64,000 nt of DNA, from the NCBI RefSeq assembly GCF_007988805.1, contig NZ_BJUV01000001.1, positions 179,357 through 243,356 of the forward strand. The letters are read 5' to 3'. Both the position numbers and the translations under genes were made by a program. This document shows positions 32,457-41,689 of this stretch, one piece after another. Origin of the DNA: Frigoribacterium faeni. GTDB lineage: Bacteria; Actinomycetota; Actinomycetes; Actinomycetales; Microbacteriaceae. Numbering within the stretch: the stretch's first letter is position 1; every line of letters begins with the position of its first letter. Under the pieces are notes generated by a model. The model was not told the DNA's origin and ran no database searches. It worked only from the letters and a program-made list of their open reading frames with translations.

Positions 32457-35233
32457 GCCAGGTGGTCGCGGAGCAGCCCCGCCAGGGTGGTCGCGTGCGG
32501 CTCGCGCAGCAGCGAGCTGTGCTCGCTCGGCAGGTCGACGAACGTGTGCGGGCCCTGCAGCACCGGTCGCCAGTCGCGCTCGGCGCCGTCGTTGCCGTCG
32601 GCGACGACGAACAGCACCCGGCCGGCGTACGGGCGCAGCCGGTAGCGGCGCGCGGCGAGACCGGCCTGATCGAAGAACGCGTCGAACTGACGCCGCCCGC
32701 GGAACCGCAGCGGACCGACGACGCGGGCGCGGACACGCTCGCCCAGCTGCCGCGCGGCCGGGAGGCCGTCGGGGAGCACGGCCTCGACCCGGCGATCGAC
32801 CGCGGCACGGATCGCCGACGGCACCCGCCCGAGCACCCCGGAGGCGGCCGGCTCGGGCTCGTGCGCGCGCAGCGGCTCGAACGCGAGGTCCGCCCGCGTC
32901 GCCGTGGTGGTCGGCGGGAACGTGTCGAGGAGGGCGAGCAGGGCGACCTCCTCGCCCGCGGCCCGGAGGCGCGAGGCGATCTCGAGGGCGACCAGACCGC
33001 CGTAGGAGTGTCCGACCAGCCGGTACGGGCCCCGCGGCTGGATCAGCCGGAGGACGGCGAGGGCGCGCTCGGCGGCCGCCTCGACGCTGCGGTCGGGCAG
33101 GCCCCGGGTCTCGAGCGCGTGCTGCTGGACGGCGTACACGTCGTGGTCGCCGAGGTGCCGCGCCACGGGCAGGAACGTCAGCGCGAGGGCGCCGGCGCCC
33201 GCGAAGCAGAACAGCGCCGGTCCGCCCGAACCGCTGCGGAGGGTGACGACGTCGGGGTGGCTCGGCAGCGAGCGGTCGCCGCCCGACGCGAGCCGCGAGA
33301 ACTCCCGGAGGCTCGGCGACCGGACCAGGCTCGTCGACGGCAGGTCGACCCCGAGGGCGGCGTGCACCGCCGCCAGCATCTCGGCCGCGGACAGCGAGTC
33401 GCCGCCCAGAGCCATGAAGTCGTCGTCGAGCCGGACGTCGTCGAGGCCGAGCACCGTCGACCAGATCCCCGCCACGACCCGCTCGTACGGGTCGAGGTCC
33501 TCCGCCGCGGTCGGACGGGACGGGACGGGCGGCAGGCTCTGCCGGTCGACCTTGCCGCGCTCCGTGCGCGGCAGGGCCGGCATCGTGACCACCTCGGCGG
33601 GCACCATGTACTCGGGCACGAGCGCCCGCACCGCGTGGCGGAGCGCCGCGGCGGACGGGGGACGCGACGTCTCGTGCGCGACGACGTAGGCGACGAGCCG
33701 CGTGACCTCGCCCGGCACGACGACGGGCACCACGACCGCCTCGCGGAGCTCGTCGACGGTCATCAGGGCGGCCTCCACCTCGGCGGGCTCGACCAGGTAG
33801 CCCCGCACCTTCACCGCGGCGTCCGAGCGCCCCAGCAGCACCAGGTCGCCGTTCTCGTCGAAACGCCCCAGGTCGCCCTGACGGATGGTCCGGACCCCGG
33901 CCGGGGAGCGGCCGAAACGGAGGGCGTCCTGCTCCTCGTCGCGCCAGTAGCCGGCCGACAGCAGGTCGGACACGACCTCGATCTCGCCGGCCTCGCCGTC
34001 GGCGACCGGATCGCCGACGGCGTCGGTCAGACGCACGGTCTTGTTCGCCCCCACCCGGCCGGCGGGCAGCACCCCCGAGGGGACGGGAGACGTCCCCGGC
34101 AGGCGGAAGTGGGCCAGGATGCCGATCTCGCTCGACCCGACCTCGTTGACGAACACGGCCCCGGGGGCGAGGTGCCGTCGGGCCGCCTCGACGTCGCGGC
34201 CGAGCACGGACTCCCCCACGGTCGCGACGAGGCGGACCCGCGCGAACGCGGGCGCCGGTCGCCCGCGGGCCGAGGAGGAACGGTCGGCCCGCGAGTCGAG
34301 GGCGGCCGTCACCGAACGGAGCAGGTGCGGCGTGCTGTGGAGGAGAGTCGGCTCGATCCGCTCCATGACGTCGAGGAGGCCCGCCGTGCCGACCTCGCGG
34401 GGGTCGACGCACCAGGCCTCGGCGCCCGACTGGAGGATCGTGAACAGCGAGGACTGACCCGCGGCGAAGCTGAAGGGCAGCACGAACACGGCCCGGTCTC
34501 CCGGCGCGTAGCCGAACGCCGCCTGACGGGCGCTCGAGTCGTTCATCACCTGACCGTCCATCTGCACGACGCCCTTGGGCCGGCCGGTCGAGCCCGAGGT
34601 GTAGACGATGCTCACCGGACTGGTCGGCGTGCCCGTGCGGGCCGGGACGCCGAGACCGGCGGACACGCCGGACGCCGGGCCGTCCGCGGCCTCCGGCGTC
34701 CCGAGGTCGGCGAGCAGCTCGTCCGCCGGCACCACGACCGACATGGTCACGGTGACGCTCGACGCGTCGACACCGGCGGACAGGCCCGCCCCGGGATCGA
34801 CGACGCAGGCGGTGGCCCCCGAGAGCTCGACGATCCGCTTCAGCCGCGCCTCCGGGAGATGCGGGTCGAAGACCGTCACGAGGTGACCGGCCTTGAGCAG
34901 GGCGAGGAGCAGCACGACGGTCGACGCCCGGTGTCCGACGAAGACGCCGACGGGCGACTCGCGGGCGGCGACGCCGGCGAGCAGCGGCACGAGGCGTCCG
35001 GCGACGACGTCGCTGCGGCGATCGAGCTCGGCGTAGTCCAGGGTGCCGGTGTCGTCGCTGACGGCGGGCCGGTCGCCGAACGCGGCCACGACGGCGTCGA
35101 AGCGGTCGAGCACCGTCGGCCACGGGCCGGGGACGACGAGCGGGGCGAGGGAGGGGTCGGTCGGGGACGCGAGCGAGACGGTCGACGGGGCGTCGACGAT
35201 CCCGGTCCGGTCCGCGTGGGCGCGCGGAGACAT
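32444..35233 (-). CDS. Stand-alone A-T-TE synthetase (NRPS-like, no condensation domain)
   Basis: A 929-aa single-module enzyme. The adenylation domain (about 20-560) has A3 VSIVYTSGSTGRPKGV, A5-like NEVGSSE, A8-type GDLGRFDENGDLVLLGR, and A10 LPRTERGKVDRQ. The carrier domain (about 580-660) has the phosphopantetheine Ser in LGGDSLSA. The type I thioesterase (about 680-929) has GHSYGG and the late His in LPSEHSSLL. In the A4 region (FSFAAGQSSLF) the position that is Asp235 in amino-acid-activating domains is Ala, which argues for a substrate without an alpha-amino group (keto, hydroxy, aryl or fatty acid). AAAGGA precedes the ATG. It is monocistronic between smc and the flavoenzymes; the product is unknown. 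Confidence 0.92.
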   Translation of the reverse strand: MSPRAHADRTGIVDAPSTVSLASPTDPSLAPLVVPGPWPTVLDRFDAVVAAFGDRPAVSDDTGTLDYAELDRRSDVVAGRLVPLLAGVAARESPVGVFVGHRASTVVLLLALLKAGHLVTVFDPHLPEARLKRIVELSGATACVVDPGAGLSAGVDASSVTVTMSVVVPADELLADLGTPEAADGPASGVSAGLGVPARTGTPTSPVSIVYTSGSTGRPKGVVQMDGQVMNDSSARQAAFGYAPGDRAVFVLPFSFAAGQSSLFTILQSGAEAWCVDPREVGTAGLLDVMERIEPTLLHSTPHLLRSVTAALDSRADRSSSARGRPAPAFARVRLVATVGESVLGRDVEAARRHLAPGAVFVNEVGSSEIGILAHFRLPGTSPVPSGVLPAGRVGANKTVRLTDAVGDPVADGEAGEIEVVSDLLSAGYWRDEEQDALRFGRSPAGVRTIRQGDLGRFDENGDLVLLGRSDAAVKVRGYLVEPAEVEAALMTVDELREAVVVPVVVPGEVTRLVAYVVAHETSRPPSAAALRHAVRALVPEYMVPAEVVTMPALPRTERGKVDRQSLPPVPSRPTAAEDLDPYERVVAGIWSTVLGLDDVRLDDDFMALGGDSLSAAEMLAAVHAALGVDLPSTSLVRSPSLREFSRLASGGDRSLPSHPDVVTLRSGSGGPALFCFAGAGALALTFLPVARHLGDHDVYAVQQHALETRGLPDRSVEAAAERALAVLRLIQPRGPYRLVGHSYGGLVALEIASRLRAAGEEVALLALLDTFPPTTTATRADLAFEPLRAHEPEPAASGVLGRVPSAIRAAVDRRVEAVLPDGLPAARQLGERVRARVVGPLRFRGRRQFDAFFDQAGLAARRYRLRPYAGRVLFVVADGNDGAERDWRPVLQGPHTFVDLPSEHSSLLREPHATTLAGLLRDHLARAS

Positions 35234-35254
35234 CGGGTGTCCTTTCGGGTAGGA

Positions 35255-35276
35255 CGGTCCCCGCTCGGGTGCGGGG
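35255..35276 (-). terminator. Terminator after smc
   Basis: GTCCCCGC (35255-35262) pairs with GCGGGGAC (35269-35276), 6-nt loop, between the smc stop and the synthetase start on the same strand. A second small hairpin (GTCCT/AGGAC) beside it contains the synthetase ribosome-binding site. Confidence 0.65.
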
Positions 35277-35317
35277 ACGTTCAGATGCTAACCCCGGCGG
35301 ACTCCGAGGTCGAGGGC

Positions 35318-38300
35318 CTATCCGGCCCGCTCGGTCACGACGCGCTGGCCGACGACCGCGCTGACGCCGTCCTGGCGCATCGAGACGCCGTACAGGGCGT
35401 CGGCGATCTCCATCGTGCGCTTCTGGTGCGTGATGACGATGAGCTGACTCGACTCGCGCAGATCCTCGAAGATGGCCAGCAGGCGACCGAGGTTGGCGTC
35501 GTCGAGCGCCGCCTCGACCTCGTCCATGATGTAGAACGGGCTGGGCCGGGCCTTGAAGATCGCGATCAGCAGGGCGACCGCGGCCAACGACCGCTCGCCG
35601 CCGGACAGCAGCGAGAGCCGTTCGATCTTCTTGCCCGCCGGCCGCACCGTCACCTCGATGCCGGTCGTGAGCAGGTTCTCGGGGTCGGTCAGGTGCAGCG
35701 AACCGCTGCCGCCCGGGAAGAGGATCGGGAACACCCGGTCGAACGCGGCCTTCGTGTCGTCGAAGGCGCTGCCGAAGATGGTCTGCATCTTGTCGTCGAT
35801 CTCGTCGATGATCGTCAGCAGGTCCCTGCGGGTGCGGGTGAGGTCGCTCAGCTGCTCGGTCAGGAACGCGTGCCGCTGCTCCAGGGCCGCGAACTCCTCG
35901 AGCGCGAGCGGGTTGACCCGGCCCAGCCGGGCGAGCTTCCTCTCGGCGACGGCGAGCCGCCGCTGCTGCGCGTCGCGGTCGAAGGGCGAGCCGGCAGGAG
36001 GCACGGGGCCGTTCCCCGGATCCGCGTCGGCGTCGGCGTCCGCGTCCGCGTCCGCGTCGGATTCCGTCGACGTCGTTCCGCCGAGGTCGTCCGGGACCGG
36101 CACGTGCGGTCCGTACTCGTCGACCAGCACCTCCTCGACGAGCCCCAGCTCGGATCCGGCCCGCTCGAGCAGCCCCGAGAGGTGCAGCTTCTTCTCGTAG
36201 ATCTCCATCTCGAGGCCGTGCACGCTGTCGGTCACCGCGTTCAAGCGGTCGCGGAGCACGCGCTCGTCTCGACGCAGCGCGCTCAGCTCGGCGTTCTGCT
36301 CGGTCCGGGCGGCCTCCGCCGCGACCAGCACCGCGCACGCCTCGGTGAGCGACCGCGCGACGGCGTCGAGGGTGGGCGGAAGGGCCTCGAGCACCGACGC
36401 CGTCGCGGCCATCTGGCGCTGTCGCACCACGGTGCGCCGCGCCTGGTCCTCCGCCGCGGCCCGCTGGTCGTCGAGCTGCCGCTGAAGGGCGGCGGCCCGC
36501 GCGACCTCCGAGCGCACGCGCTCGCGCACCGTCTCGAGCTGGATGCGTCGTTCGATCTCGACGCCCCGCGCCGCCTCGACCTCGGCCGACACGGCGCCGC
36601 GCGCCGAGGCGTCGAGCAGCGGACGAGGGCGGGAGGCGTGCTCGTCGTGGGCGGCCGTCGCCATGGCGACCGCGTGCTCGGCGGCGTCGACCGCCTCGAC
36701 CGACGCGGTCAGACCGGTCGACAGACGCTCGACCTCGGCCTCGGCGGCCTCGACCCGGGCCCGCAGACGACCGAGACGCTGCTCGTGGGCGGCGACCCGC
36801 GCCTCCTGCTCCCGGGCGGCCGCCTCCGCCTGCTGCGCCCGGGCACGGGTCTCGGCGAGGACCCCCTTCGCCTCACCCTGCCGCCGCGTCGCCTCGACGT
36901 GCTCGGCGGTGAGGCCCTCGAGGGCGGAGTCGACCTCGGCCAGGCGCTCCGCCGCGGCCTCCCGCTCGGCGACGAGCTCGAGCCGCGACCGCTCGGCGCC
37001 CGAGCCGCCCCGCAGCAGGTAGTCGGTGAGGACCTCGCCCGACCGCGTGATCACGGTGACGGGCAGCGGGTGCGTGGCGAGGGCCGACCAGGCGAGCCGG
37101 GCGACCGCGAGGTCGTCGGCGATCACCGTGCTGGCCAGCACGCCGAGCACCCCGGGAGGCGCGGTGACGACGGACACGGCCGCCACGGCCCCGCCCGGCA
37201 GCTCGACCTCGAGCGCCGACAGGCGCCGTTCGGGCTCGGCGATGACGACCTCGACCCGGCCCAGCTCGGCGCTCGTGGCGTGCGCGACGGCGTCGAACGC
37301 GGCCTCGGCGTCGTCGGCGAGGACGGAGTCGGTCACGCTGCCCAGCGCGGCCGCGACGGCGGCCTCGTAGCCCGGCCGCACCTGGACGTGCTCGGCGACG
37401 AGCCCTCTGACCCCCGGCCGCTCCGCCGCGACGAGCGCGCTCGAGCCGTCCTGCCGGTCGAGCGCCAACGACAGGGCGCCGTGCCGCGCGGCGAGGGCGT
37501 CGCGCTCGCGCTCGGCGGCGTGCACGGCGTCGCGGGCCGCCTCGACGCGGACGGTCAGGTCGGCCACGATCTCGTCGGCCTCGGCGCGCGCGGCCTCGTG
37601 GTCGACGCCGTCCTCGTCCGCGCGCCCCTGCGGGGTCTCCGCCTCGAGCGCGGCGTACTCGTCCCGCCCGAGGTCGCGTCGGGCCTCGGCGGCCTCGAGA
37701 GCGGCACCCTGACGCAGCCGCTCGCCGCGCACCGCCGCCAGCCGCGACTGCGCGACCTCGACCACGCCTCTCAGCCGCGACGCCTCGAGGTCGTGCTCGG
37801 ACACGAGGGCGCTCTGCGCGGCGATCTCGTCGTCGAGGGCGTCGAGCGTCGAGCGGGCGGCGGCCAGGTCGACGCCGGCCCGGCGGACCGCCTCCTCGGC
37901 CTCGGCCACGCCGCCCTGCAGGCGCTCGGCCTCGTCGCGGGCGTCGGCGACCATGGCCGCGCTCACCGTGCTGGCGGCGACCGGCTGGTCGGCCTGCTGC
38001 GCGAGCAGCTGCAGACGCTGCTGCGCGAGGCTCGACAGGCTGCGCAGTCGCTCGTGCACCGACTCGAGGCCGAAGGCGACGCGCCGGGCGTCGTCGACGG
38101 CGTCGCCCACCATCTCCTGCTCGAGGCGGGTCTCCCGGGCCTTGTTCTGGTCGAGCTGCTCCTGCAGGACGATGCGCTCGCTCTTGCTCTCGGACTCGGT
38201 GCGCGACTGCGCCGTCAACGAGTCGCGCAGGGCGACGACCTCGTCGGCGAGCAGACGGGCCCGGGCGTCGCGCACGATGGCGGCGATGGTCTGCGCCTCG

Positions 38301-38938
38301 CGGGCGATCTCGGCCTGCCGCCCGAGGGGCTTGAGCTGCCGCCGGATCTCGCCGGCGAGGTCGCTCAGCCGGGTCAGATTGGCCTGCATGGCGTCGAGCT
38401 TGCGGAGCGTCTTCTCCTTGCGACGACGGTGCTTCAGGATGCCGGCCGCCTCCTCGATGAAGCCGCGGCGGTCCTCCGGGGTCGCGTGCAGCACGGCGTC
38501 GAGCTGCCCCTGACCGACGATCACGTGCATCTCGCGGCCGAGACCCGAGTCGCTGAGCAGCTCCTGCACGTCGAGCAGGCGGCAGCCCTCGCCGTTGATC
38601 GCGTACTCGCTGCCCCCGTTGCGGAAGAGGGTGCGGCTGATGGTCACCTCGGTGTAGTCGATCGGCAGGGCGCCGTCGGCGTTGTCGATCGTGAGCACGA
38701 CCTGCGCGCGTCCGAGCGGGCCGCGGGTCGACGTGCCCGCGAAGATGACGTCCTCCATCTTGCCGCCGCGGAGGTTCTTGGCCCCCTGCTCGCCCATCAC
38801 CCAGGCGAGCGCGTCGACGACGTTGCTCTTGCCCGAGCCGTTCGGCCCGACGACGCAGGTGACACCCGGCTCGAAGGCGAACGTCGTGGGCGAGGCGAAC
38901 GACTTGAACCCCTTGAGCGTGAGGCTCTTCAGGTACAT
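35318..38938 (-). CDS. smc: Chromosome segregation protein SMC
   Basis: A 1206-aa SMC ATPase that organises and segregates the chromosome as a dimer with ScpAB. The start is the ATG at 38938 (MYLKSLTLKGFKSFA) with AGGAGG upstream. It has N-terminal Walker A GPNGSGKSN, two long coiled-coil arms around a Gly-rich hinge (about residues 500-650), and the C-terminal signature LLSGGERSLAAVALL with Walker B PFYIMDEVEAALDD. Near the end of the second arm (about residues 960-985) is an Asp-Ala dipeptide repeat encoded by a hexanucleotide array at 36021-36060, an insertion not expected in the coiled coil. Confidence 0.97.
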   Translation of the reverse strand: MYLKSLTLKGFKSFASPTTFAFEPGVTCVVGPNGSGKSNVVDALAWVMGEQGAKNLRGGKMEDVIFAGTSTRGPLGRAQVVLTIDNADGALPIDYTEVTISRTLFRNGGSEYAINGEGCRLLDVQELLSDSGLGREMHVIVGQGQLDAVLHATPEDRRGFIEEAAGILKHRRRKEKTLRKLDAMQANLTRLSDLAGEIRRQLKPLGRQAEIAREAQTIAAIVRDARARLLADEVVALRDSLTAQSRTESESKSERIVLQEQLDQNKARETRLEQEMVGDAVDDARRVAFGLESVHERLRSLSSLAQQRLQLLAQQADQPVAASTVSAAMVADARDEAERLQGGVAEAEEAVRRAGVDLAAARSTLDALDDEIAAQSALVSEHDLEASRLRGVVEVAQSRLAAVRGERLRQGAALEAAEARRDLGRDEYAALEAETPQGRADEDGVDHEAARAEADEIVADLTVRVEAARDAVHAAERERDALAARHGALSLALDRQDGSSALVAAERPGVRGLVAEHVQVRPGYEAAVAAALGSVTDSVLADDAEAAFDAVAHATSAELGRVEVVIAEPERRLSALEVELPGGAVAAVSVVTAPPGVLGVLASTVIADDLAVARLAWSALATHPLPVTVITRSGEVLTDYLLRGGSGAERSRLELVAEREAAAERLAEVDSALEGLTAEHVEATRRQGEAKGVLAETRARAQQAEAAAREQEARVAAHEQRLGRLRARVEAAEAEVERLSTGLTASVEAVDAAEHAVAMATAAHDEHASRPRPLLDASARGAVSAEVEAARGVEIERRIQLETVRERVRSEVARAAALQRQLDDQRAAAEDQARRTVVRQRQMAATASVLEALPPTLDAVARSLTEACAVLVAAEAARTEQNAELSALRRDERVLRDRLNAVTDSVHGLEMEIYEKKLHLSGLLERAGSELGLVEEVLVDEYGPHVPVPDDLGGTTSTESDADADADADADADPGNGPVPPAGSPFDRDAQQRRLAVAERKLARLGRVNPLALEEFAALEQRHAFLTEQLSDLTRTRRDLLTIIDEIDDKMQTIFGSAFDDTKAAFDRVFPILFPGGSGSLHLTDPENLLTTGIEVTVRPAGKKIERLSLLSGGERSLAAVALLIAIFKARPSPFYIMDEVEAALDDANLGRLLAIFEDLRESSQLIVITHQKRTMEIADALYGVSMRQDGVSAVVGQRVVTERAG
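36021..36060. repeat. In-frame hexanucleotide repeat (GCGTCS) in smc
   Basis: Six to seven tandem units of GCGTCG/GCGTCC, encoding alternating Asp and Ala on the minus strand. Because the unit is 6 bp, copy-number change would keep the frame. Confidence 0.9.
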
Positions 38939-39029
38939 GCGCCGCGCCTCCTCGGGTCCGTGCCGGTGGTGATGACCAGGGCTCAAGGATAGGGCGCTCG
39001 CCCCGTGGCGCCGGGAGGCGCGGGGGGCG

Positions 39030-40031
39030 TCAGCGCACCCGCTGACACCTCGGGCAGAAGTGGCTGGAGCGGTTCATGAACGCCTCGCGCACGATCGGGG
39101 TCCCGCAGCGGGGGCACGTCTCGCCCTGCCGCCCGTACGCGTTCAGGCTGTGACTGAAGTAGCCGGACTGCCCGTTGACGTTGACGTACTGCGCGTCGAA
39201 GCTCGTGCCTCCTTCGCCGAGGGCCCTAAGCAGCACCACGCGCACCTCGGCGAGCAGCACGCGGGCCCTCGCGGCGGACAACGACTCCGTCGGCTGCTCG
39301 GGGTGCACTCGGGCCGCCCAGAGGCTCTCGTCGGCGTAGATGTTGCCGACGCCGCTCAGCAGCCCCTGGTCGAGCAGGGCGCGCTTGACGCCGGTGCGGC
39401 GCGCGAGCAGGCGGGCGATCACCCGGCGCTCGTCGAACGCCGGATCGAGCGGGTCGCGGGCGATGTGCGACACCTGGTGCGGCACGCGTCGCACCCAGTC
39501 GGCCGGGTCGGCGTCCGTGCCGACGGCCCCGGGGACGTCGCGGTGGCCTCGTGCGTCCAGCGCGTCGGGGTCGGAGCCGAGGAGGCGCGGGCCGGCGAAC
39601 CCCGCCGGTCGCCCGTCCAGGGTCGGCACGGTCTCGTCGAGGGCCATCGACCCGAAGATGCGCTGGTCGACGAACGCGAGCCGGATCGGACCGACCGCCG
39701 GGCTCTCGACGTCGAGGCGGATGCGCATGAGGCGATCGGGTTCGGCGTCACGGTCGCGCAACAGCACCTGCCCGCTCATGCCGAGGTGCGCCACCAGCGC
39801 GAGGGGCTCGTCGTGCGCCCGGGCGGGCTCGAAGGGGAACCAGAGGAACTTGCCGCGGCGCACGGCCGCGTCGATCGTGCCGCCCACCAGCCGGTCGACG
39901 AAGTCGTCGGACGGACCCCCGTGCCGCTTGAGCGAACGGGGATCGAGGATCTCGACGCCGGACACGACGGCGCCCGAGACCACCGGCTGCAGACCGGCGC
40001 GGACGACTTCGACCTCGGGGAGCTCGGGCAT
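39030..40031 (-). CDS. mutM: Formamidopyrimidine-DNA glycosylase
   Basis: A 333-aa Fpg/MutM that excises 8-oxoguanine and formamidopyrimidines. The N-terminal catalytic Pro and Glu (MPELPEVEVVRAGL), Lys of GGTIDAAVRRGKFLWF, helix-two-turn-helix ...DQGLLSGVGNIYADE, and the zinc finger CPRCGTPI...CPRCQR are intact. It is 40-60 residues longer than most family members because of a loop insertion (about residues 148-185) that contains a copy of the dispersed GAGGAGGCGCG motif. It lies 15 nt after rnc. Confidence 0.95.
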   Translation of the reverse strand: MPELPEVEVVRAGLQPVVSGAVVSGVEILDPRSLKRHGGPSDDFVDRLVGGTIDAAVRRGKFLWFPFEPARAHDEPLALVAHLGMSGQVLLRDRDAEPDRLMRIRLDVESPAVGPIRLAFVDQRIFGSMALDETVPTLDGRPAGFAGPRLLGSDPDALDARGHRDVPGAVGTDADPADWVRRVPHQVSHIARDPLDPAFDERRVIARLLARRTGVKRALLDQGLLSGVGNIYADESLWAARVHPEQPTESLSAARARVLLAEVRVVLLRALGEGGTSFDAQYVNVNGQSGYFSHSLNAYGRQGETCPRCGTPIVREAFMNRSSHFCPRCQRVR

Positions 40032-40046
40032 GGCGCGATCGGTGCG

Positions 40047-40775
40047 TCAGCGGCCGTCGGCCGACACGCTGAGACGCGTCCAGGCCTCGAGCGCGGCGGC
40101 CATCTCGGCCTGCTTCTTGCTGCTGCCGATGCCCTGGGCGACGTCGTCGCCGCCGAGCCGGACGGTGGCGTGGAAGCGCTTGTCGTGATCGGGACCGCTG
40201 TCGCTGACGTGATACGTGGGCATGCCACGACCGAGCGCCGCGGACAGCTCCTGCAGGCTGGTCTTCGGGTCCATGGCCGCGCCGAACCGATCGGGGTCGT
40301 CGAGCAGCGGCGCGATCAACCGCAGCACGAAGGCCGTGGCGACGTCGCCGCCGGCGTCGAGATACGTCGCGCCGATGATCGCCTCGACCGTGTCGGCGAG
40401 GATCGAGTGCTTGTCGCGGCCGCCGGTGAGCTCCTCGCCACGACCGAGCCGGAGGTGCGCGCCGAGACCGATGTGGCGGGCCACCTCGGCCAACGCGACC
40501 GTGCTGACGAGACTGGCGCGCCGCTTGGCGAGGTCGCCCTCGTCGAGGTCGGGGTTGGTCGTGAAGAGCATGACCGTGACGGCCTGGCCCAGGATCGAGT
40601 CGCCGAGGAACTCCAGGCGCTCGTTGTTGGCGATGCCGCCGTTCTCGTACGCGTACGAGCGGTGCGTCAGAGCGAGGTCGAGGAGATCGGGACGGATGTC
40701 GATGCCGAGGCGCGACAACAGATCAGCCCGGTCGGCACCAGGGCTCGACACGGGCTGATCGGGGGTCGTCGTCAC
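40047..40775 (-). CDS. rnc: Ribonuclease III
   Basis: 242 aa from the GTG at 40775 (reads VTTTPDQPVSS); this start is the least certain part because no good Shine-Dalgarno is present. The catalytic domain has ERLEFLGDSILG (signature), ADTVEAIIGATYLD with the second acidic cluster, and a C-terminal double-stranded RNA-binding domain (DPKTSLQELSAALG, KKQAEMAAALEA). It processes rRNA precursors and structured RNAs. It follows rpmF by 40 nt and precedes mutM, the usual actinobacterial order. Confidence 0.95.
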   Translation of the reverse strand: MTTTPDQPVSSPGADRADLLSRLGIDIRPDLLDLALTHRSYAYENGGIANNERLEFLGDSILGQAVTVMLFTTNPDLDEGDLAKRRASLVSTVALAEVARHIGLGAHLRLGRGEELTGGRDKHSILADTVEAIIGATYLDAGGDVATAFVLRLIAPLLDDPDRFGAAMDPKTSLQELSAALGRGMPTYHVSDSGPDHDKRFHATVRLGGDDVAQGIGSSKKQAEMAAALEAWTRLSVSADGR

Positions 40776-40815
40776 GTCGACACCGGGGACGAAGACGTGA
40801 TCACGAGGAGATGGA

Positions 40816-41019
40816 TCAGACGTCGGCGACCTTGCGGCCCTTGTACTCCATGTACAGGGCGGTGCCGGCGCTGTCCTCGACGACCTTCGCACGGTGCGGG
40901 AGGCTGTAGGTGACCTTGCCGTTCTCGACGGTCTTGACGAGCTGAACAGGCGCGGCCTTCCACTGCGAGCGGCGGGCGTGCGTGTTCGAGCGTGACTGCT
41001 TCCTCTTGGGAACGGCCAT
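40816..41019 (-). CDS. rpmF: 50S ribosomal protein L32
   Basis: A 67-aa L32 with the canonical start [20 protein letters not shown]. The zinc-binding cysteines found in some L32 paralogues are absent, so this is a C-minus (zinc-independent) form. It lies between yceD and rnc; the 98-bp gap upstream contains an 8-bp hairpin (41090-41109) that may attenuate or process the transcript. Confidence 0.97.
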   Translation of the reverse strand: MAVPKRKQSRSNTHARRSQWKAAPVQLVKTVENGKVTYSLPHRAKVVEDSAGTALYMEYKGRKVADV

Positions 41020-41117
41020 GAGCTTCTCTTCTCTCTAGCGGCGCCCTCGCGGGTGCCTGATCTGACTGGTGGGTGACGCGGTGGTGTGATGCGGTCCGAC
41101 CGGACCGCAGGCCACCC

Positions 41118-41678
41118 CTACCGACGCGAGTCGGTGTCGGGCGAGCCCTCGGCAGGTGCCGATTCAGCCTGGAACTCCGCGAGGGCCGACCAGCGGGGGT
41201 CGATGCTCTCGTGGGGTTGGTAGTCGTGGATCTCCTCGATTCGTTCACCCGTCTCCGGGTCGAGTCCAGGACAATCCGGCCGACACACCGGCTGGAAGGG
41301 CAGTGACAGAACCACTGCGTCTCTGACCACAGGTTCAAGATCCACGTGGTCGTCGTGAACCTGATAGTCAAAAGCTTCGTCGACAGCGTACGCGAAAAGC
41401 TCGGCGAAATCGACTTCGACAGGCTCGGACAGCGGTTTCAGGCACCGGCTGCACTCCCCCGTGGCCGTGCCGGACACGTGCGTCGAGACGAGGATGCCGT
41501 CGTGCAGACCCTCGAGCTTGACGTCGAGACGGAGCGTGTCGCCCTGGGCGACCGCGATCTGACCCTCGCCGAGCTTCTCGGGCACGACGACGTCGATCGA
41601 GTGCTCGCGCATCTCGCCCGCGCGGTGCATGAGGTCGTAGACCGGCAGCGTGTAAGGGGTCTTGATGAAATGGGGCAC
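41118..41678 (-). CDS. yceD: DUF177/YceD family protein
   Basis: A 186-aa YceD-family protein, which in many bacteria is encoded just before rpmF and is linked to 23S rRNA accumulation. The Cys-containing motif GECSRCLKPLSEPV and the C-terminal VCRPDCPGLDPETG provide four cysteines likely to bind zinc. GTG start at 41678. The N-terminal MPHFIKTPYTLPVYDLMHRAG is typical of actinobacterial members. Confidence 0.92.
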   Translation of the reverse strand: MPHFIKTPYTLPVYDLMHRAGEMREHSIDVVVPEKLGEGQIAVAQGDTLRLDVKLEGLHDGILVSTHVSGTATGECSRCLKPLSEPVEVDFAELFAYAVDEAFDYQVHDDHVDLEPVVRDAVVLSLPFQPVCRPDCPGLDPETGERIEEIHDYQPHESIDPRWSALAEFQAESAPAEGSPDTDSRR

Positions 41679-41689
41679 GAGCGGAGAGT

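Noticed and set aside
32462..38992. A very long open frame on the plus strand (over 2000 codons) antisense to the synthetase and smc
   Set aside because: It crosses two clearly coding genes on the opposite strand and the gap between them; its translation is Arg/Gly/His-rich low-complexity sequence typical of a GC-rich frame shadow.
41090..41109. Hairpin between yceD and rpmF considered as a terminator
   Set aside because: The stem is perfect but short, lacks a following T-run, and lies within a gene pair usually co-transcribed; processing or partial attenuation is as likely.
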